The position numbers and the translations under genes were made by a program. 64,000 nt of DNA from assembly GCA_030762175.1 (NCBI GenBank), contig CM060834.1, positions 63,469,501 to 63,533,500 of the forward strand, in the 5' to 3' direction. Numbering within the stretch: position 1 is the first letter of the stretch; each line of letters begins with the position of its first letter. Under the pieces are notes generated by a model. The model was not told the DNA's origin, made no database searches, and saw only the letters and a program-made list of their open reading frames with translations. This document shows positions 62,101 through 64,000 of the stretch, in pieces. Source of the DNA: Metallyticus violacea (taxonomy: Eukaryota; Arthropoda; Insecta; Mantodea; Metallyticidae).

Positions 62101-64000
62101 CATATTATGCGCAAAGAATCTCGAAAAGAAAAAAAAAATTTTTTGTAGTTTGGAAACTTCGTTAGAATCACTTTTTTTCCGTTCTTATTTGAGATAACTT
62201 GTTCTCTTTCATTATACTAGTTTGATAGCCTCAGTAAAGCATATGATGCGCAAAGAATCTCGAAAAGAAAAAAAATTTTTTTCGAAGTTTGGAAACTTCC
62301 TTAGAATCACTTTTTTTCCGTTCTTATTTGAGATAACTGGTTCTCTTTCATTATACTAGTTTGATAGCCTCAGTAAAGCATATTATGCGCAAAGAATCTG
62401 GAAAAGAAAAAAAATTTTTTTCGAAGTTTTGAAACTTCGTTAGAATCACTTTTTTTCCGTTCTTATTTGAGATAACTGGTTCTCTTTCATTATACTAGTT
62501 TGATAGCCTCAGTAAAGCATATTATGCGCAAAGAATCTCGAAAAGAAAAAAAATTTTTTTCGAAGTTTGGAAACGTCGTTTGAATCACTTTTTTCCGTTC
62601 TTATTTGAGATAACGGGTTCTCTTTCATTATACTAGTTTGATAGCCTCAAAAAAGCATATTATGCTCAAAGAATCTCGAAAAGAAAAAAAAATTTTTTCG
62701 AAGTTTGGAAAAGTCGTTTGAATCACTTTTTTCCATTCTTATTTGAGATTACTGGTTCTCTTTCATTATAGTAGAATGATAGCCTCAGAAAAGCATATTA
62801 TGCACAAAGAATATCGAAAAGAAAAAAAATTTTTTTGGAAGTTTGGAAACTTCGTTAGAATCACTTTTATTCCGTTCTTATTTGAGATAACTGGTTCTCT
62901 TTCATTATACTAGTTTGATAGCCTCAGAAAAGCATATTATGCGCAAAGAATCTCGAAAAGAAAAAAAGTTTTTTTTCGAAGTTTGGAAACTTCGTTTGAA
63001 TCACTTTTTTTCCGTTCTTATTTGAGATAACTGGTTCTCTTTCATTATACTAGTTTGATAGCCTCAGCAAAGCATATTATGCACAAAGAATCTCCAAAAG
63101 AAAAAAGTTTTTTTTCGAAGTTTGGAAACTTCGTTTGAATCACTTTTTTTTCCGTTCTTATTTGAGATAACTGGTTCTCTTACATTATACTAGTTTGATA
63201 GCCTCAGTAAAGCATATTATGCGCAAAGAATTTGAAAAGAAAAAAATTTTTTTTCGAAGTTTGGAAACTTCATTAGAATCACTTTTTTCCGTTCTTATTC
63301 GAGATAACTGGTTCTCTTTCATTATACTAGTTTGATAGCTGTAAAAAAGGATATTATGCGCAACGAATCTCGAAAAGAAAAAAAAAAATTTTTCGAAGTT
63401 TGGAAACTTCATTAGAATAACTTTTTTTCCGTTCTTTTTCGAGATAACTGGTTCTCTTTCATTATACTAGTTTGATAGCCTCAGAAAAGCATATTATGCG
63501 CAAAGAATCTCGAAAAGAAAAAATTTTTTTTCGAAATTTGGAAACTACATTAGAATCACTTTTTTTCCGTTCTTATTCGAGATAACTGGTTCGCTTTCAT
63601 TATACTAATTTGATAGCCTCAGAAAAGCATATTATGCGCAAAGAATCTCGAAAAGAAAAAAAATTTTTTTTGTAGTTTGGAAACTTCGTTAGAATCACTT
63701 TTTTTCCGTTCTTATTTGAGATAACTGGTTCTCTTTCATTATACTAGTTTGATAGCCTCAGAAAAGCATATTATTCGCAAAGAATCTCGAAAAGAAAAAA
63801 AATTTTTTCGAAGTTTGGAAACTATTTTAGAATCACTTTTTTTCCGTTCTTATTCGAGATAACTGGTTCGCTTTCATTATACTAATTTGATAGCCTCAGA
63901 AAAGCATATTATGCGCAAAGAATCTCGAAAAGAAAAAAAAATTTTTTTGTAGTTTGGAAACATCGTTAGAATCACTTTTTTTCCGTTCTTATTTGAGATA
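59170..64000 (+). repeat. 38-monomer arrangement, second copy, cut by window end
   Basis: This repeats 53890 onward at 5,280 bp until about 61,170 and at 5,141-5,143 bp after it. The offset change equals one monomer. Landmarks are GTTTTATTTCG near 59212, the CTAAGG insertion at 60597, GATGGCC near 61114, GTATTTTTTCG at 61581, CTCTTACATT near 63177 and TTCTTTTTCGAG near 63433. The last monomer starts near 63950 and is cut after 51 bases, so the array continues beyond the window. Confidence 0.8.
60597..60611. other. 15-bp CTAAGG insertion (site 4)
   Basis: This is the fourth copy of the insertion, 5,280 bp from site 3 and in the same monomer context. No other CTAAGG was noticed in the window. 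Confidence 0.75.

Larger units (their letters stand above)
1..64000. repeat. Satellite DNA array, ~139-bp monomer, entire window
   Basis: Every line of the window can be read as head-to-tail copies of one unit of 138-140 bp in a single orientation, starting with AAGTTTGGAAAC and ending with a run of A then T followed by CG. About 461 monomers fit. The unit is about 30% G+C by hand count. I found no unique sequence, transposon, gene, tRNA or rRNA. The longest open frames (up to 119 codons) run across monomer borders, mostly begin at TTG inside the GTTTGATAG stretch, mostly end at the same TAC-TAG of the monomer, and recur wherever the repeat recurs, so they are not genes. Long, pure arrays with higher-order structure are typical of centromeric or pericentromeric heterochromatin in eukaryotes; the location is inference. 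The repeat family and species are not recognised. Confidence 0.98.

Noticed and set aside
1..64000. CRISPR array (regular direct repeats)
   Set aside because: The period is 139 bp with no unique spacers; the whole unit is repeated, with only class-specific variants. That is a satellite array.
1..64000. Assembly artefact caused by repeat collapse or expansion
   Set aside because: The units are not identical: linked private variants, hybrid monomers and unit-specific indels are arranged consistently, which an artificial duplication would not give. Read-depth data would be needed to exclude local errors such as the near-identical copies A and D.
1..64000. Match to a well-known satellite such as human alpha satellite (171 bp), Arabidopsis CEN178 or rice CentO (155 bp)
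   Set aside because: The monomer length (139 bp) and sequence do not agree with those families; no named family was recognised.

Overview
The whole 64,000-base window is one uninterrupted tandem array of an AT-rich satellite repeat with a monomer of about 139 bp (138-140 bp, roughly 461 monomers, all in the same orientation). I see no credible protein gene, RNA gene, transposon, CRISPR array or unique-sequence island. A hand count on the consensus-like monomer gives about 30% G+C (21 C and 21 G in 139 bases). An array this long, pure and hierarchically organised points to eukaryotic nuclear heterochromatin, most likely centromeric or pericentromeric DNA. I do not recognise the monomer family, so I cannot name the organism or say whether it is plant or animal.

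The array has higher-order repeat (HOR) structure at several scales. Positions 1 to about 29,180 are built from a 29-monomer HOR of 4,018 bp in six successive copies, here called A to F (1, 4019, 9704, 17186, 21204 and 26890). A and D are plain 4,018-bp units. B and E are enlarged to 5,685/5,686 bp by the same 12-monomer addition. C is enlarged to 7,482 bp by a block of foreign-type monomers. Linked private variants pair A with D, B with E and C with F, so there is a super-period of about 17,186 bp. F runs into a block of 'GACAAGC' monomers (about 29,170-32,100). The zone 32,100-37,550 is more diverged and has 7-monomer (969-bp) and 19-monomer (2,631-bp) internal duplications.

From 37,550 a second HOR family takes over, with a core of about 28 monomers (3.9 kb). 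Its anchor monomer recurs at 38531, 42134, 46306, 48663 and 52540, giving units of 26, 30, 17 and 28 monomers. From about 53,890 a 5,280-bp (38-monomer) arrangement is repeated, the second copy lacking one monomer.

Each typical monomer carries an 18-bp near-perfect-hairpin dyad (CGAAGTTTGGAAACTTCG), a second dyad (GCATATTATGC) and an A8T7 tract. A second monomer class (GTCG class) consistently breaks the first dyad. The most unusual local structure is a 15-bp insertion containing CTAAGG, seen four times exactly where a whole monomer is missing. It reads as an inverted remnant of that missing monomer. The open reading frames of 60-119 codons in the window are by-products of the repeat and are not annotated as genes.
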